The translations under genes were made by a program, and so were the position numbers. From NCBI GenBank assembly GCA_963836015.1, contig CAWIIF010000010.1, positions 1 through 64,000 on the forward strand: 64,000 bases of DNA, given 5' to 3'. Below are positions 26,677 to 35,250 of this stretch, in pieces. The DNA comes from CAWCDJ01 sp963836015. Lineage in GTDB: Bacteria > Acidobacteriota > Terriglobia > Bryobacterales > Bryobacteraceae. Positions within the stretch are counted from its first letter, which is position 1. Each line of letters opens with the position of its first letter. The notes below the pieces were generated by a model. The model saw only the letters and a program-made list of their open reading frames with translations. It ran no database searches and was not told the origin of the DNA.

Positions 26677-28299
26677 CTACTCGTTGGCCGGGTCGATATC
26701 GGTCGGAATGGCCTTCAGCCCGTCGATGGCGTGCTGCATTCCGGGACGCACCACCGCGAGTGTGTCGAGCATCCTCTTGGCGCCGGCGTAATCGCCGGTA
26801 GCTTCGAGCGTCAGCAGGTCGTGCGCCAGATCGCGCACCGCACCCTTGATCTTCGAGAAATCCACGGAGTATGTGCCGTCCGGGTTCGCCACGAAACCGC
26901 CTTTGTCCGACAGGTAATTGAACTGCAGCGCCATGCCCTTGCCGTGGGCTTCCGTCAGTCCGAAGCGCAGGGAGCGGAAGGCCGACGCAAGAAACGTGGA
27001 GTAGAGTTCGTGCTCGGCATTCGGCCCGTGCGCCATCCCGTGATCGAACATGTATTGCAGCATGAACAAGCCGGTGACATCCGCCTTGGCCTCTTCGATC
27101 GCGCTGTACAGTTCCTTCATCTCCTGCCGCGGCGTGGTGGCCCGCCCGTTGACCTGTATCTGGTGCGGCCCGATCCCGTGGCTCATCTCGTGCGCCAGAA
27201 TGTGCATGAAGAAGTAGTCGAAGCTCAGGTCTCCCTGGGCGGCTTTCGGCAGGACTCGCGCCGCGACCGGCTTCAGAATCGTATCGAACTTCGCCTCCTG
27301 AATATTCTTCAGCATCACGCGCTTGGAGCCCTTCTCATGCACCACGCGCTCGTCGTTCGGCAGGTTGAAGGCGGCGGTGCGGACGCCGTGCGCGCCGTCC
27401 CCGGCGGCATACACCTCGTTGACCACGCGGATCGGCGCGGCCGTGCCCAGCTTCGGATTGCGGTACTTCGGATCGATCGGCAGGTTGTTCTCGACCTCCT
27501 GCATATGGGCGGCGAAAGTGTTCAGTCGATCGGTCTCCCGGTCGTCGCGAATCGTGATGTAAGCCTCGAACGCCGCCTTGTAGCCGAACAGCTCGTCGTT
27601 GTAGGTTTCGTAGGGGCCGATGGTGATGTCGAGCGGTGCGTCCAGATCCATCCAGGCCAGGTCGCTCGCGTAGTAGTCGTTTGAATGAAACGCGTCCGCG
27701 CGCAGCGTCAGGAACTTCTTCAAAGAGGCGTTGTCGGTTAGTGCGGCCGCTTCGCGCAGCAGCCCCGCGGCCCTTTCCAAGTCTGCCGCGTACGCCTGGC
27801 TGTAGGGCGTCATCGTGAGCTTGCCGCTCGCATCGCGGCGGATCACCGTGAAGAACCCTTCCGCCTGCTGCCGCTCAGCCGGGGAGAGCTTCTTCGACCA
27901 CGCTTCGAATTCCTCGCGGGTCATATTCTCGGGATAGAAGTTGGCGCCTAGCGGTTTACGCTCCGGCACGCCGGGGATAAACGCCGCGTGTCCGTCGAGG
28001 TCCGACCAGGGCCCCTTGTTCAGCCAGAAGTAGTGAAGCCTCGCCTTGCCGGTCGGCGTCGTTTCCTTCTGCAGCGAGGCATACAGGGCGCGATCGCCGC
28101 TCCATAGCTGATCCATGAAGACCAGGTTGAGGACCTTGGCGGCCTCCACCAGTTTGGCCAGGGCCTTGCGGTCCCCCGCGGAGAGTCCTGACTCATCGTG
28201 TTTCAGCTTCACGGGCGCGAAGCGCGCGCTCATTTGTTGGAGTTGGGCGAGATCGGGCATAGCGACGGCGGCAGCCAGTAGCACCAGAAATGCTTTCAC
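26677..28299 (-). CDS. Exported zinc peptidase related to M49 (DPP III-like)
   Basis: 540 aa. A short N-terminal hydrophobic stretch (MKAFLVLLAAAVAMPDLAQL) suggests export. The zinc site is HEMSH at residues 370-374, followed by the Glu pair in AIEEAKADVTGL (residues 401-410), which matches the EECRAE position of family M49. Classical DPP III has a longer HELLGH motif, so this protein has the HExxH spacing instead. LGANFYPENMTREEFEAW and GPYETYNDELFGYKAAFEAY are conserved-looking blocks. A dipeptidyl-peptidase III-like activity on peptides is likely but not proven. Compare the classical HExxxH member at 46680-48680. Confidence 0.82.
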   Translation of the reverse strand: MKAFLVLLAAAVAMPDLAQLQQMSARFAPVKLKHDESGLSAGDRKALAKLVEAAKVLNLVFMDQLWSGDRALYASLQKETTPTGKARLHYFWLNKGPWSDLDGHAAFIPGVPERKPLGANFYPENMTREEFEAWSKKLSPAERQQAEGFFTVIRRDASGKLTMTPYSQAYAADLERAAGLLREAAALTDNASLKKFLTLRADAFHSNDYYASDLAWMDLDAPLDITIGPYETYNDELFGYKAAFEAYITIRDDRETDRLNTFAAHMQEVENNLPIDPKYRNPKLGTAAPIRVVNEVYAAGDGAHGVRTAAFNLPNDERVVHEKGSKRVMLKNIQEAKFDTILKPVAARVLPKAAQGDLSFDYFFMHILAHEMSHGIGPHQIQVNGRATTPRQEMKELYSAIEEAKADVTGLFMLQYMFDHGMAHGPNAEHELYSTFLASAFRSLRFGLTEAHGKGMALQFNYLSDKGGFVANPDGTYSVDFSKIKGAVRDLAHDLLTLEATGDYAGAKRMLDTLAVVRPGMQHAIDGLKAIPTDIDPANE

Positions 28300-28384
28300 T
28301 TTCCGATGTTAGCGCCGATTGTCGCCGCGGCGCTGCGAGCCCGGTCCGCAGCGCTGCGGCAACTCCGCCCTCTTTCCGAACGGC

Positions 28385-28651
28385 CTACCGATGGTCAAAT
28401 CGGAGGTCCCGGCCGTGGCGGGGTTTGCGCCAGTCGTAATGCACCTTGCGCAGTTGGTTCCTGGAATCGCGCTTCGCCGCAATCGCAAAGGTGCGGGCGG
28501 GCACTGCCTGCCGTCCATCACGAACCGCTTCGGTCAACGGCGCGCGGTCTTGATAGGCGTCCTTCCGATCGGCGGCGCTCATCGTTCCCACGCCCATCAG
28601 CATAGTTCCCAGCGCCAGCGCCAATCCGGCAAATCGTTTCGTGTACCGCAT
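28385..28651 (-). CDS. Small exported hypothetical protein
   Basis: 88 aa. The signal peptide RYTKRFAGLALALGTMLMG ends near TMSAAD. The mature part is short, basic and hydrophilic (RKDAYQDRAPLTEAVRDGR, ending DLRFDHR). An AGGAG sits eight bases before the ATG, which supports a real gene. It is divergent from the acetyltransferase gene and 85 bases upstream of the M49-like peptidase, same strand. I recognise no family. Confidence 0.6.
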   Translation of the reverse strand: MRYTKRFAGLALALGTMLMGVGTMSAADRKDAYQDRAPLTEAVRDGRQAVPARTFAIAAKRDSRNQLRKVHYDWRKPRHGRDLRFDHR

Positions 28652-28793
28652 TTTCGTTTCTCCTCTCGGAAGGCCCTCTCGGTGCCCTCACACTGAGATA
28701 AGCGTTCCCCGCAGGCTGCCGGTTATGGCCGGGAGTGCAAATTTGAGTAAATGCCCGCTGATGAATCTTTACGTCTTTGGCCATAATGAGGAG

Positions 28794-29261
28794 ATGCACC
28801 TGCGACGAGCGTCCGCTCAGGATGCGGAAGCCATCACCAACCTGATCAATTGCGCATTCCGGGTGGAGAAGTTCTTCATCGAATCCGACCGCATCGATCT
28901 CCGGCAGGTCATCTCCCTTTTGGAGACCGGAGAGTTTCTCCTGGCCGATGAAGAAGGCTCGCTCGCTGCCTGTGTCTACCTGGAACCTCGCGGCGAGCGC
29001 GCCTACCTGGGCCTGCTCTCCGTCAACCCGGCCCGCCAGCGCAGCCGCCTCGGCTCGCGTCTGGCCGCGGCCGCCGAGGAGCGATGCCGCGCACTCGGCT
29101 GCCGGTTCGTCGATCTGCGGATCGTCAATTTGCGGCCGGAGCTCCCGGCGTTCTATAGCCGCCTCGGCTATGTCGAGACCGGGACTGCTCCTTTCCCGCC
29201 GGATGTAGTTACCAAGCTGCCCTGCCATTTCGTCGAAATGTCGAAAACTCTCCAGCCATGA
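28794..29261 (+). CDS. GNAT family N-acetyltransferase
   Basis: About 155 aa. The acetyl-CoA binding core is YLGLLSVNPARQRSRLGSRL with the usual loop; the start is MHLRRASAQDAEAITNLINC and the end ELPAFYSRLGYVETGTAPF. The substrate cannot be predicted. The ATG at 28794 fits the domain start, though GAGGAG lies directly against it, too close for normal use. An earlier ATG at 28761 would add 11 residues and has no better site. The stop overlaps the next gene's start (ATGA), so it is co-translated with a Gfo/Idh/MocA enzyme. Confidence 0.85.
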   Translation: MHLRRASAQDAEAITNLINCAFRVEKFFIESDRIDLRQVISLLETGEFLLADEEGSLAACVYLEPRGERAYLGLLSVNPARQRSRLGSRLAAAAEERCRALGCRFVDLRIVNLRPELPAFYSRLGYVETGTAPFPPDVVTKLPCHFVEMSKTLQP

Positions 29262-30292
29262 AGACAATCAACGTTGCACTGATCGGATACGGACTCGCGG
29301 GCAAGGTCTTTCACGCGCCCCTGGTCACCAGCGTCGAAGGCCTGCGGCTTGACGCGGTTGTTTCCAGCAACCCGCCAAAGGTCTTGCAGGATCTCCCCGG
29401 CATGACCGTCCTCCCGTCCTTCGATGAGGCCATCGCCGATGCCGCGGTCGACCTGATCGTGATCGCGACCCCCAATACGACGCATTTCGATTTCGCGCGC
29501 CGCGCGCTCGAAGCAGGCAAGCACGTGGTGGTCGACAAGCCGTTCACCGTGACTGCCGCCGAAGCCGGCACGCTCGCTGCCCTGGCGCGCGAAAAGGGCC
29601 GCGTCCTCGCCGTGTTTCAGAGCCGCCGCTGGGATGCCGACTTCCTCACGCTGCGCCGCATTCTCGATTCCGGCGAGCTCGGCGAAATCGTCCACGTGGA
29701 ATCGCGCTACGATCGCTACCGTCCCGTCGTCCAGGCGCGCTGGAAAGAACAGGACGGCCCCGGCAGCGGCATCTGGTTCGATCTCGGCGCGCATCTCGCA
29801 GACCAGGCCTTGCAGTTGTTCGGCCCCCCCGAAGCCGTCTTCGCCGATCTCGCCATGCAGCGAAGCGGCGCGCGGGCGGTCGATTATTTTCACGTGCTGC
29901 TGCGCTATCCGCGGCTGCGCGTGATCCTTCACGGCAGCAACCTGGTGGCGGAACCTACCCGCCGCTTCGACGTCCATGGCACGCTCGCGAGCTACGTGAA
30001 GGCGGGAATGGATGTCCAGGAAGACCAGTCGCGCCGCGGCATGCGGCCCGGCGACGCAGGGTGGGGCGTAGATCCGGTGCAGGGGACCCTGTACAACTGG
30101 AGCGGCGGCCAAATGCAGTCGCGGTCCGTACCCAACGAGATCGGCCGGTATCAGGATTTCTATCGCGGCGTTCGCGACGCCATCGCGGGCGCTGCCGCCA
30201 ATCCCGTTCCGGCCGAGGACGGCGCGGCGGTGATGCGCCTGATCGAGGCCGGATGCCGCAGCTCCGCGGAACACCGGGAAATCCCCTTCTGA
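29258..30292 (+). CDS. Cytoplasmic Gfo/Idh/MocA family oxidoreductase (YdgJ-like)
   Basis: 344 aa with no signal. Rossmann start INVALIGYGLAGKVFHAPLV, then DLIVIATPNTTHFDFARRAL and the EKP-equivalent HVVVDKPFTVTAAEAGTLA. The C-terminal domain has FQSRRWDADFLTLRRI and GSGIWFDLGAHLADQALQLF. These blocks match the YdgJ/YhhX subgroup that acts on sugar or inositol-like substrates. Probably co-transcribed with the acetyltransferase before it (ATGA overlap) and the acetylesterase after it (26-bp gap). Confidence 0.92.
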   Translation: MKTINVALIGYGLAGKVFHAPLVTSVEGLRLDAVVSSNPPKVLQDLPGMTVLPSFDEAIADAAVDLIVIATPNTTHFDFARRALEAGKHVVVDKPFTVTAAEAGTLAALAREKGRVLAVFQSRRWDADFLTLRRILDSGELGEIVHVESRYDRYRPVVQARWKEQDGPGSGIWFDLGAHLADQALQLFGPPEAVFADLAMQRSGARAVDYFHVLLRYPRLRVILHGSNLVAEPTRRFDVHGTLASYVKAGMDVQEDQSRRGMRPGDAGWGVDPVQGTLYNWSGGQMQSRSVPNEIGRYQDFYRGVRDAIAGAAANPVPAEDGAAVMRLIEAGCRSSAEHREIPF

Positions 30293-30318
30293 TGGATATA
30301 GAATCGGAGGGACATTTT

Positions 30319-31809
30319 ATGAAGCTCGTCCAGTCTCTGTTGATCCTCGCGATGGCCGGGTCGCTCGATGCGGCCATCAAACTTCCGGCGCTGATCTCCG
30401 ACCACATGGTCCTGCAGCAGGGCATGCCGGTCCTCATCTGGGGTTCGGCCGGCCCCGGTGAGTCCGTTCGCGTCGAATTCCAGGGACAGTCCGTCTCCAC
30501 CGCCGCGAGTTCCGAAGGCAAGTGGCAGGCATGGCTGCGTCCGCTCACCACCGCGGGCCCGCTCGAGATGACCATCAACTCCACCACCATTCACGACGTG
30601 CTGGTCGGCGAGGTCTGGCTCGGCTCCGGCCAATCCAACATGGAGTTCCATCTCTCGCAGGCCAACAATCACGACGACGAGATCGCGCACGCCTCCTATC
30701 CGCTGATCCACCTCTTCCACGTCAAGCGCGTCGAATCGGACCAGCCGCTCGATGACGTTGAAGGCGCGTGGGAGGTCTGCAGCCCCCAGACGGTGCCGGG
30801 TTTCTCCGCCGTCGAGTATTTCTTCGGACGCCATCTTCACCAGTCGCTTCACGTCCCCATGGGGCTGATCGAATCGGATTGGGGCGGCACGCCGGCGCAG
30901 TCGTGGACCAGCCACCCCGCGCTCGAATCGGATGCCGCGCTGAAGTTCATCCTCGACGATTGGACCGCTGCCCTGGCCCGCTATCCCGAGGCGAAGGCGG
31001 CTTACGACAAGCGGCTGGAAGACTGGAATAAGGCGGCCGCCGAAGCCCGCGCGGCCGGCAAGACTCCGCCGAATCGGCCGCCGGCACCGCAGGGGCCCGG
31101 TCACCAAAACACGCCCGCCGGCCTCTTCAACGGCATGATCAACCCCCTGGTTCCCTACGCGATTCGAGGCGTGATCTGGTACCAGGGCGAATCGAACGCC
31201 AGCGAAGCACACGCATACCGGTACCGCCGCCTGTTCGGCGACATGATCGAGGACTGGCGCAACCGGTGGGGCGAAGGCGACTTCCCGTTCCTGTTCGTGC
31301 AGTTGGCCAATTATCACGCGAACGAATGGTGGCCGGTGCTGCGGGAATCGCAGACCGAAACGCTACGCCTGCGGAACACCGGCATGGCCGTGATCATCGA
31401 TGTCGGCGAATCGCATGACATCCACCCCAAGAACAAGCAGGACGTAGGCCTGCGCCTGGCGCTGGCCGCCCTGCACACCGCCTACGGCCAGTCGCTCGAA
31501 TACTCCGGCCCGCTGTACCGCCAGGCGGTGCCCGAAGGCGGCGCGCTGCGCGTCTACTTCAGCCACTCTACGGGGATGCAGGCGAGAGGCGGAGGAGCGC
31601 TCACCGGCTTCACGGTTGCCGGAGCGGACGGCAATTTCGTCCCGGCCGAGGCGCGCATCGATGGTGGCACCATCCTGGTCTCGAGCGCGCAGGTGCCGAA
31701 CCCCATCGCGGTCCGCTACGCCTGGGCCGACGATCCGCAATGCAACCTGGTCAACCAGGCCGGGCTGCCGGCCAGCCCGTTCCGCAGCGACCAGCCCCAC
31801 TATCAATAA
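30319..31809 (+). CDS. Exported sialate O-acetylesterase family protein (SGNH)
   Basis: 496 aa. ATG at 30319 has GGAGG eight bases before it; a much longer upstream frame is unsupported. The signal peptide is KLVQSLLILAMAGSLDA. After an N-terminal beta domain (LPALISDHMVLQQGMPVLIW), the nucleophile Ser lies in VWLGSGQSNMEFHL, the Gly/Asn blocks in VIWYQGESNASEAHAYRYR, and the Asp/His in VGESHDIHPKNKQDVG. In soil bacteria such enzymes probably remove acetyl groups from plant glycans rather than sialic acid. A Pro/Ala-rich insert (about 225-260) interrupts the SGNH domain. Confidence 0.92.
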   Translation: MKLVQSLLILAMAGSLDAAIKLPALISDHMVLQQGMPVLIWGSAGPGESVRVEFQGQSVSTAASSEGKWQAWLRPLTTAGPLEMTINSTTIHDVLVGEVWLGSGQSNMEFHLSQANNHDDEIAHASYPLIHLFHVKRVESDQPLDDVEGAWEVCSPQTVPGFSAVEYFFGRHLHQSLHVPMGLIESDWGGTPAQSWTSHPALESDAALKFILDDWTAALARYPEAKAAYDKRLEDWNKAAAEARAAGKTPPNRPPAPQGPGHQNTPAGLFNGMINPLVPYAIRGVIWYQGESNASEAHAYRYRRLFGDMIEDWRNRWGEGDFPFLFVQLANYHANEWWPVLRESQTETLRLRNTGMAVIIDVGESHDIHPKNKQDVGLRLALAALHTAYGQSLEYSGPLYRQAVPEGGALRVYFSHSTGMQARGGGALTGFTVAGADGNFVPAEARIDGGTILVSSAQVPNPIAVRYAWADDPQCNLVNQAGLPASPFRSDQPHYQ

Positions 31810-31850
31810 AGGATGACAGCGTATACAATGAGGCCGTCTGAGGTCATCGC

Positions 31851-33131
31851 ATGGAAAAGAACGCTGTATCCCGCAGGTCGTTTCTGACATCGTCGGTCGC
31901 GGGCGCGACCGCCTTCCAGATTGTGAAGCCGGAACTGGTGCGCGGCGCCGGTAACGAGAAACTGAAAGCCGGGCTCGTCGGTTGTGGCGGCCGCGGAACA
32001 CAAGCTATTCAGAACGTCCTGAACGGCACGGACAACATTGAGATCGTCGCGCTGGCGGACGTTTTTGAAGACAGGCTCGAAGACTGCCTGCGGAAATCGA
32101 AGGCGCTCAAGCCGGAGCTGGCCGACCGTGTGAAGGTGGATGCCGAGCATCGCTTCACCGGCTTCGACGCTTATAAAAAGGTGATCGAGTCGGTGGATAT
32201 TGTGATGCTGGCCACATACCCCGCCTACCGCCCGATGCATTTCGAGGCGGCCGTCGAGGCCAAAAAGCACATCTTCTGCGAAAAGCCCTTCGCCACCGAT
32301 CCGGTGAACCTCCGTAGATTTATGGCGGCCGCGAAGAAATCCGAAGAGCTCAAGCTAACCGTGAAATCGGGCGCGCAGCGCCGCTCGCAGGCGTGGTACC
32401 TCGATCAGCACAAGCGGGTGAAGGATGGCGAGATCGGCGACATCGTGGCGCTCAACGCCAACTGGGTCGGCGGCCCGGTCCTCAATTTCAACAACGACAA
32501 GCTGTTCCCCAACCGCAAGCGCGACCCCAAGTGGAGCGACATGGAGTTCCAGCACCGCAACTGGTATTCCTTCGTTTGGGTCTGCGGCGACCAGATCGTC
32601 GAGCAGCACCTCCATAACATCGACGTCTGCAACTGGTTCATGGGCACGCACCCGGTGGAGGTGATCGCCTCGGGCGGCGCCGCGTGGCGTCCGCGCGAAG
32701 AGGAGTACGGCAACATCTACGACCACCTGCACGCCGACTTCGTCTACGCCAACGGCGTCCACATGTCCAGCCACTGCCGCCAGTACAACAACGCCCCCAA
32801 CGACATCAGCGAGCGGATCGTCGGCACCAAGGGCCTGATCGACACCGCGAACCTGCGGGGCGGCCGGACCGCGGTCGATCCGTACGTGCAGGAGCACACC
32901 GACATGATGAACAGCATCCTGGGCAAGGGGCCGTACATCAACGAAGCCATGGCGGTGGCCGAAAGCACTATGACCTGCCTGATGGGCCGCGAGGCCGCCT
33001 ATTCCGGACAGAAGGTCACGTGGGACATGATGATGCATTCGCAGCTCGACCTGCTGCCCAAGAGCTTCGACTACAAAGCCTCCGTCCCGGTGCCCCCGCT
33101 GGCCGTGCCGGGCGTGTATAAGTTCGTATAG
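31851..33131 (+). CDS. Tat-exported Gfo/Idh/MocA family oxidoreductase
   Basis: 426 aa. The N-terminus VSRRSFLTSSVAGATAFQIV is a twin-arginine signal. The Rossmann domain is LKAGLVGCGGRGTQAIQNVL, and IFCEKPFATDPVNLRRFMAA contains the canonical EKP with catalytic Lys. Late blocks are QIVEQHLHNIDVCNWFMGTH and HADFVYANGVHMSSHCRQY. It is the third member of the family in 17 kb and only distantly like the one at 16442. It lies 41 bp after the acetylesterase gene, probably in one operon for sugar derivative processing. A 10-bp hairpin follows. Confidence 0.92.
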   Translation: MEKNAVSRRSFLTSSVAGATAFQIVKPELVRGAGNEKLKAGLVGCGGRGTQAIQNVLNGTDNIEIVALADVFEDRLEDCLRKSKALKPELADRVKVDAEHRFTGFDAYKKVIESVDIVMLATYPAYRPMHFEAAVEAKKHIFCEKPFATDPVNLRRFMAAAKKSEELKLTVKSGAQRRSQAWYLDQHKRVKDGEIGDIVALNANWVGGPVLNFNNDKLFPNRKRDPKWSDMEFQHRNWYSFVWVCGDQIVEQHLHNIDVCNWFMGTHPVEVIASGGAAWRPREEEYGNIYDHLHADFVYANGVHMSSHCRQYNNAPNDISERIVGTKGLIDTANLRGGRTAVDPYVQEHTDMMNSILGKGPYINEAMAVAESTMTCLMGREAAYSGQKVTWDMMMHSQLDLLPKSFDYKASVPVPPLAVPGVYKFV

Positions 33132-33140
33132 TGAAGTCTG

Positions 33141-33169
33141 GTGGGGCGGCTCACTTGCTGCCGCCCCAC
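33141..33169. terminator. Perfect hairpin between convergent genes
   Basis: GTGGGGCGGC, nine-base loop, GCCGCCCCAC: a perfect 10-bp stem straddling the end of the CE15 gene (its stop codon is in the loop), nine bases after the convergent oxidoreductase stop. A likely two-way terminator; no T-tract. Confidence 0.55.
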
Positions 33170-34395
33170 TGCATATCCGCAAACTTCAAATACTGCTCCC
33201 AATCGTACGCCGTCACATCGTGCTTCCCCGCGCGGATGTGATACGCCACCGACTCCCCCATCACCGGCTTTTCGATGGCCGGCATCAGGTCGGACGTGAG
33301 CCCCTTCTTCCCCAACAGTTCCCACACGCGGCTGGCGTTGTACGCGCCCAGAAACTCGCCGCGCGGATCCGACCAGCGGTCCCCTTCGGCGCTCGCCACG
33401 TACAGGGCCCGCGGCGCGATCAGCGCCAGCAGCATGTGGGAATCGAAAGGCATCTGGTCTTCGCGATCGTTGTATTTCCGGAAATTGGCGCAGAACCAGT
33501 GGGGGAAATGAGTATTGAGGTCCTTGGTCCGCTCCCCGTAATCGCGCCGGCTGATAGCCGCGCCGCCTTCGCCCGATTCGTTGGAAATCACCAGCGAAAA
33601 ACGCGTGTCCCGAGCGCCTGCCCAGATCGCCGTCTTGCCCAGGCGCGAATGGCCGAACACGGCCACGCGTTTCGCGTCTACGTCACGATCGGTCTCCAGG
33701 TAGTCCATGGCGCGGCTCAGGCCCCAGGCCCAGGCTGAAATCGCTCCCCACTCGTCAGGCGCCGGATCGGTCTGCCCCGCTTTGAAGAACAGCGGCCGCA
33801 CCCCGTACTTCATGCCGCCGTTGAAATCCGGCTCGATATCGCCGTAGTAGATCACCGCCAGGCCGTATCCGTGCTTCAGGATCTTGTCCACCTGCCACTG
33901 CTGCGCATGCGTGCCGCGCGACTTCTCCTGCCCGGGCTGCTTCGCATCCTTCACCCACTCATCGCCCAGCGGGACACCCGGATCGTTCGCCACCGACTGA
34001 ATCGGCGCGAACGACAGCCCCAGGACCACCGGCACCGGATTCTTCGCCGCCGCCGGCAGATACATCAGCATGCGGGCTCGGGGCGCCGCGCTCTTGCCGC
34101 CGAAGTAGATGGTGACGATCTTCCGCAGCGCCTTGCCGCCGAGCGCCGCGCGGTCCACTGATCCGACGTCCCACGCCAGTTTGGCCGGCCTCGCAGGACT
34201 ACGGCCGAACACGTCGTCACGGTACATCTCGAGAATGCGGCTGCGCTGTTTCTCCCATCCCGCGCGGTCCTTCACACCGGCCAGCACATCGGGCAGCGTG
34301 TACTTCGGCACGCGGGCCTCATCGTAGATCACATCCGGCGATTGCGCCCCCAGGCGCAAACCCGCGGCGAGCACGAGCAGCACGGCGGTCTTCAT
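33151..34395 (-). CDS. Exported glucuronoyl esterase (CE15)
   Basis: 414 aa. Signal peptide KTAVLLVLAAGLRLGA. Alpha/beta hydrolase with the CE15 nucleophile motif FGHSRLGKTAIWAGA, the acidic residue region SNESGEGGAAISRR and the catalytic His in IRAGKHDVTAYDWEQYL. The enzyme cleaves the ester between lignin alcohols and 4-O-methyl-glucuronic acid on xylan, loosening lignin-carbohydrate links. CE15 enzymes are well known from Solibacter. With GH51 and the acetylesterase nearby it points to use of decorated xylan. The minus-strand hairpin at 33141-33169 overlaps its end. Confidence 0.92.
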   Translation of the reverse strand: MKTAVLLVLAAGLRLGAQSPDVIYDEARVPKYTLPDVLAGVKDRAGWEKQRSRILEMYRDDVFGRSPARPAKLAWDVGSVDRAALGGKALRKIVTIYFGGKSAAPRARMLMYLPAAAKNPVPVVLGLSFAPIQSVANDPGVPLGDEWVKDAKQPGQEKSRGTHAQQWQVDKILKHGYGLAVIYYGDIEPDFNGGMKYGVRPLFFKAGQTDPAPDEWGAISAWAWGLSRAMDYLETDRDVDAKRVAVFGHSRLGKTAIWAGARDTRFSLVISNESGEGGAAISRRDYGERTKDLNTHFPHWFCANFRKYNDREDQMPFDSHMLLALIAPRALYVASAEGDRWSDPRGEFLGAYNASRVWELLGKKGLTSDLMPAIEKPVMGESVAYHIRAGKHDVTAYDWEQYLKFADMQWGGSK

Positions 34396-34461
34396 GGTTC
34401 GATCTCCGTACCCGATTGTAATTCGCCGCGCGCTACAATCGCAGTGACTCTGGGAGGCACA

Positions 34462-35250
34462 TTGAAACTTACCGTCCTTTGTGCGTTCCTGTTAGGAACC
34501 ATTTCGCCGGCGCCCGCTCAAGCGCCTCCACCCAAACTGCAGGCCCTGATCATCACCGGACAAAACGGCCACGATTGGCGCGCCACCACCCCCGTGCTCC
34601 GCAGCGTGCTCGAACAAAGCGGCCGCTTTGAAGTGCGGATCACCGAGGAGTTCCGCGGCGCCGGCCCGGAAACGCTCGCGCCCTACGACGTGGTCATCCT
34701 CAACTACTACGAAAAGAAGCAGCCGGATCTCAAATGGGGAGAACGCGCCGAAAGCGCTTTGGTGAATTACGTGCGCGGCGGGAAGGGCCTGGTGGTCTAT
34801 CACTTCTCCACCGCGGCATTCGACGGCTGGACCGAATTCGAGAAGATGTGCGCCGGCAACTGGCGCCCCAATTTCGGCCACCACTCCGCACGGCACGATT
34901 TCAAAGTGGCGATCACCGACCGCGAGCATCCCATCACGCGCGGCCTCGAGGCGTCCTATCCGCAGCCCAATGACGAACTCTACGCCAATCTGAAGTGGCA
35001 GCCGGCGGGGACCTATCACGTCCTGGCCACCGCCTGGGACGACCATTCGCTCTACAAGCCCGGCGAAAAGCAGCCCATCCCCGGCCCCGGCATCAACCAG
35101 CCGATGCTCTGGACGGTGGATTACGGCCGCGGCCGCGTGTTCGTCACCGCCCTCGGCCACGATCCCGATGCCATGAAGAGCAACATCTTCGCACTCTCGC
35201 TGGTCCGTGGAACCGAGTGGGCCGCCACCGGCAGAGTAACGCAGCGATAG
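34462..35250 (+). CDS. Exported ThuA-like domain protein
   Basis: About 262 aa. TTG start at 34462 with GGGAGG five bases before it, giving the signal peptide MKLTVLCAFLLGTISPAPAQ; the longer frame to 34342 lacks support. The ThuA-like glutamine-amidotransferase-type fold is seen in LQALIITGQNGHDWRATTPV, VVILNYYEKKQPDLKW, GGKGLVVYHFSTAAF and DYGRGRVFVTALGHD. ThuA-type proteins accompany sugar utilisation enzymes, often Gfo/Idh/MocA members, but their reaction is not established. Divergent from CE15 across a 66-bp gap. Confidence 0.88.
   Translation: MKLTVLCAFLLGTISPAPAQAPPPKLQALIITGQNGHDWRATTPVLRSVLEQSGRFEVRITEEFRGAGPETLAPYDVVILNYYEKKQPDLKWGERAESALVNYVRGGKGLVVYHFSTAAFDGWTEFEKMCAGNWRPNFGHHSARHDFKVAITDREHPITRGLEASYPQPNDELYANLKWQPAGTYHVLATAWDDHSLYKPGEKQPIPGPGINQPMLWTVDYGRGRVFVTALGHDPDAMKSNIFALSLVRGTEWAATGRVTQR

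Noticed and set aside
30061..30318. N-terminal extension of the acetylesterase
   Set aside because: It overlaps the end of the Gfo/Idh/MocA gene in another register and lacks a signal peptide; the ATG at 30319 has GGAGG and starts one.
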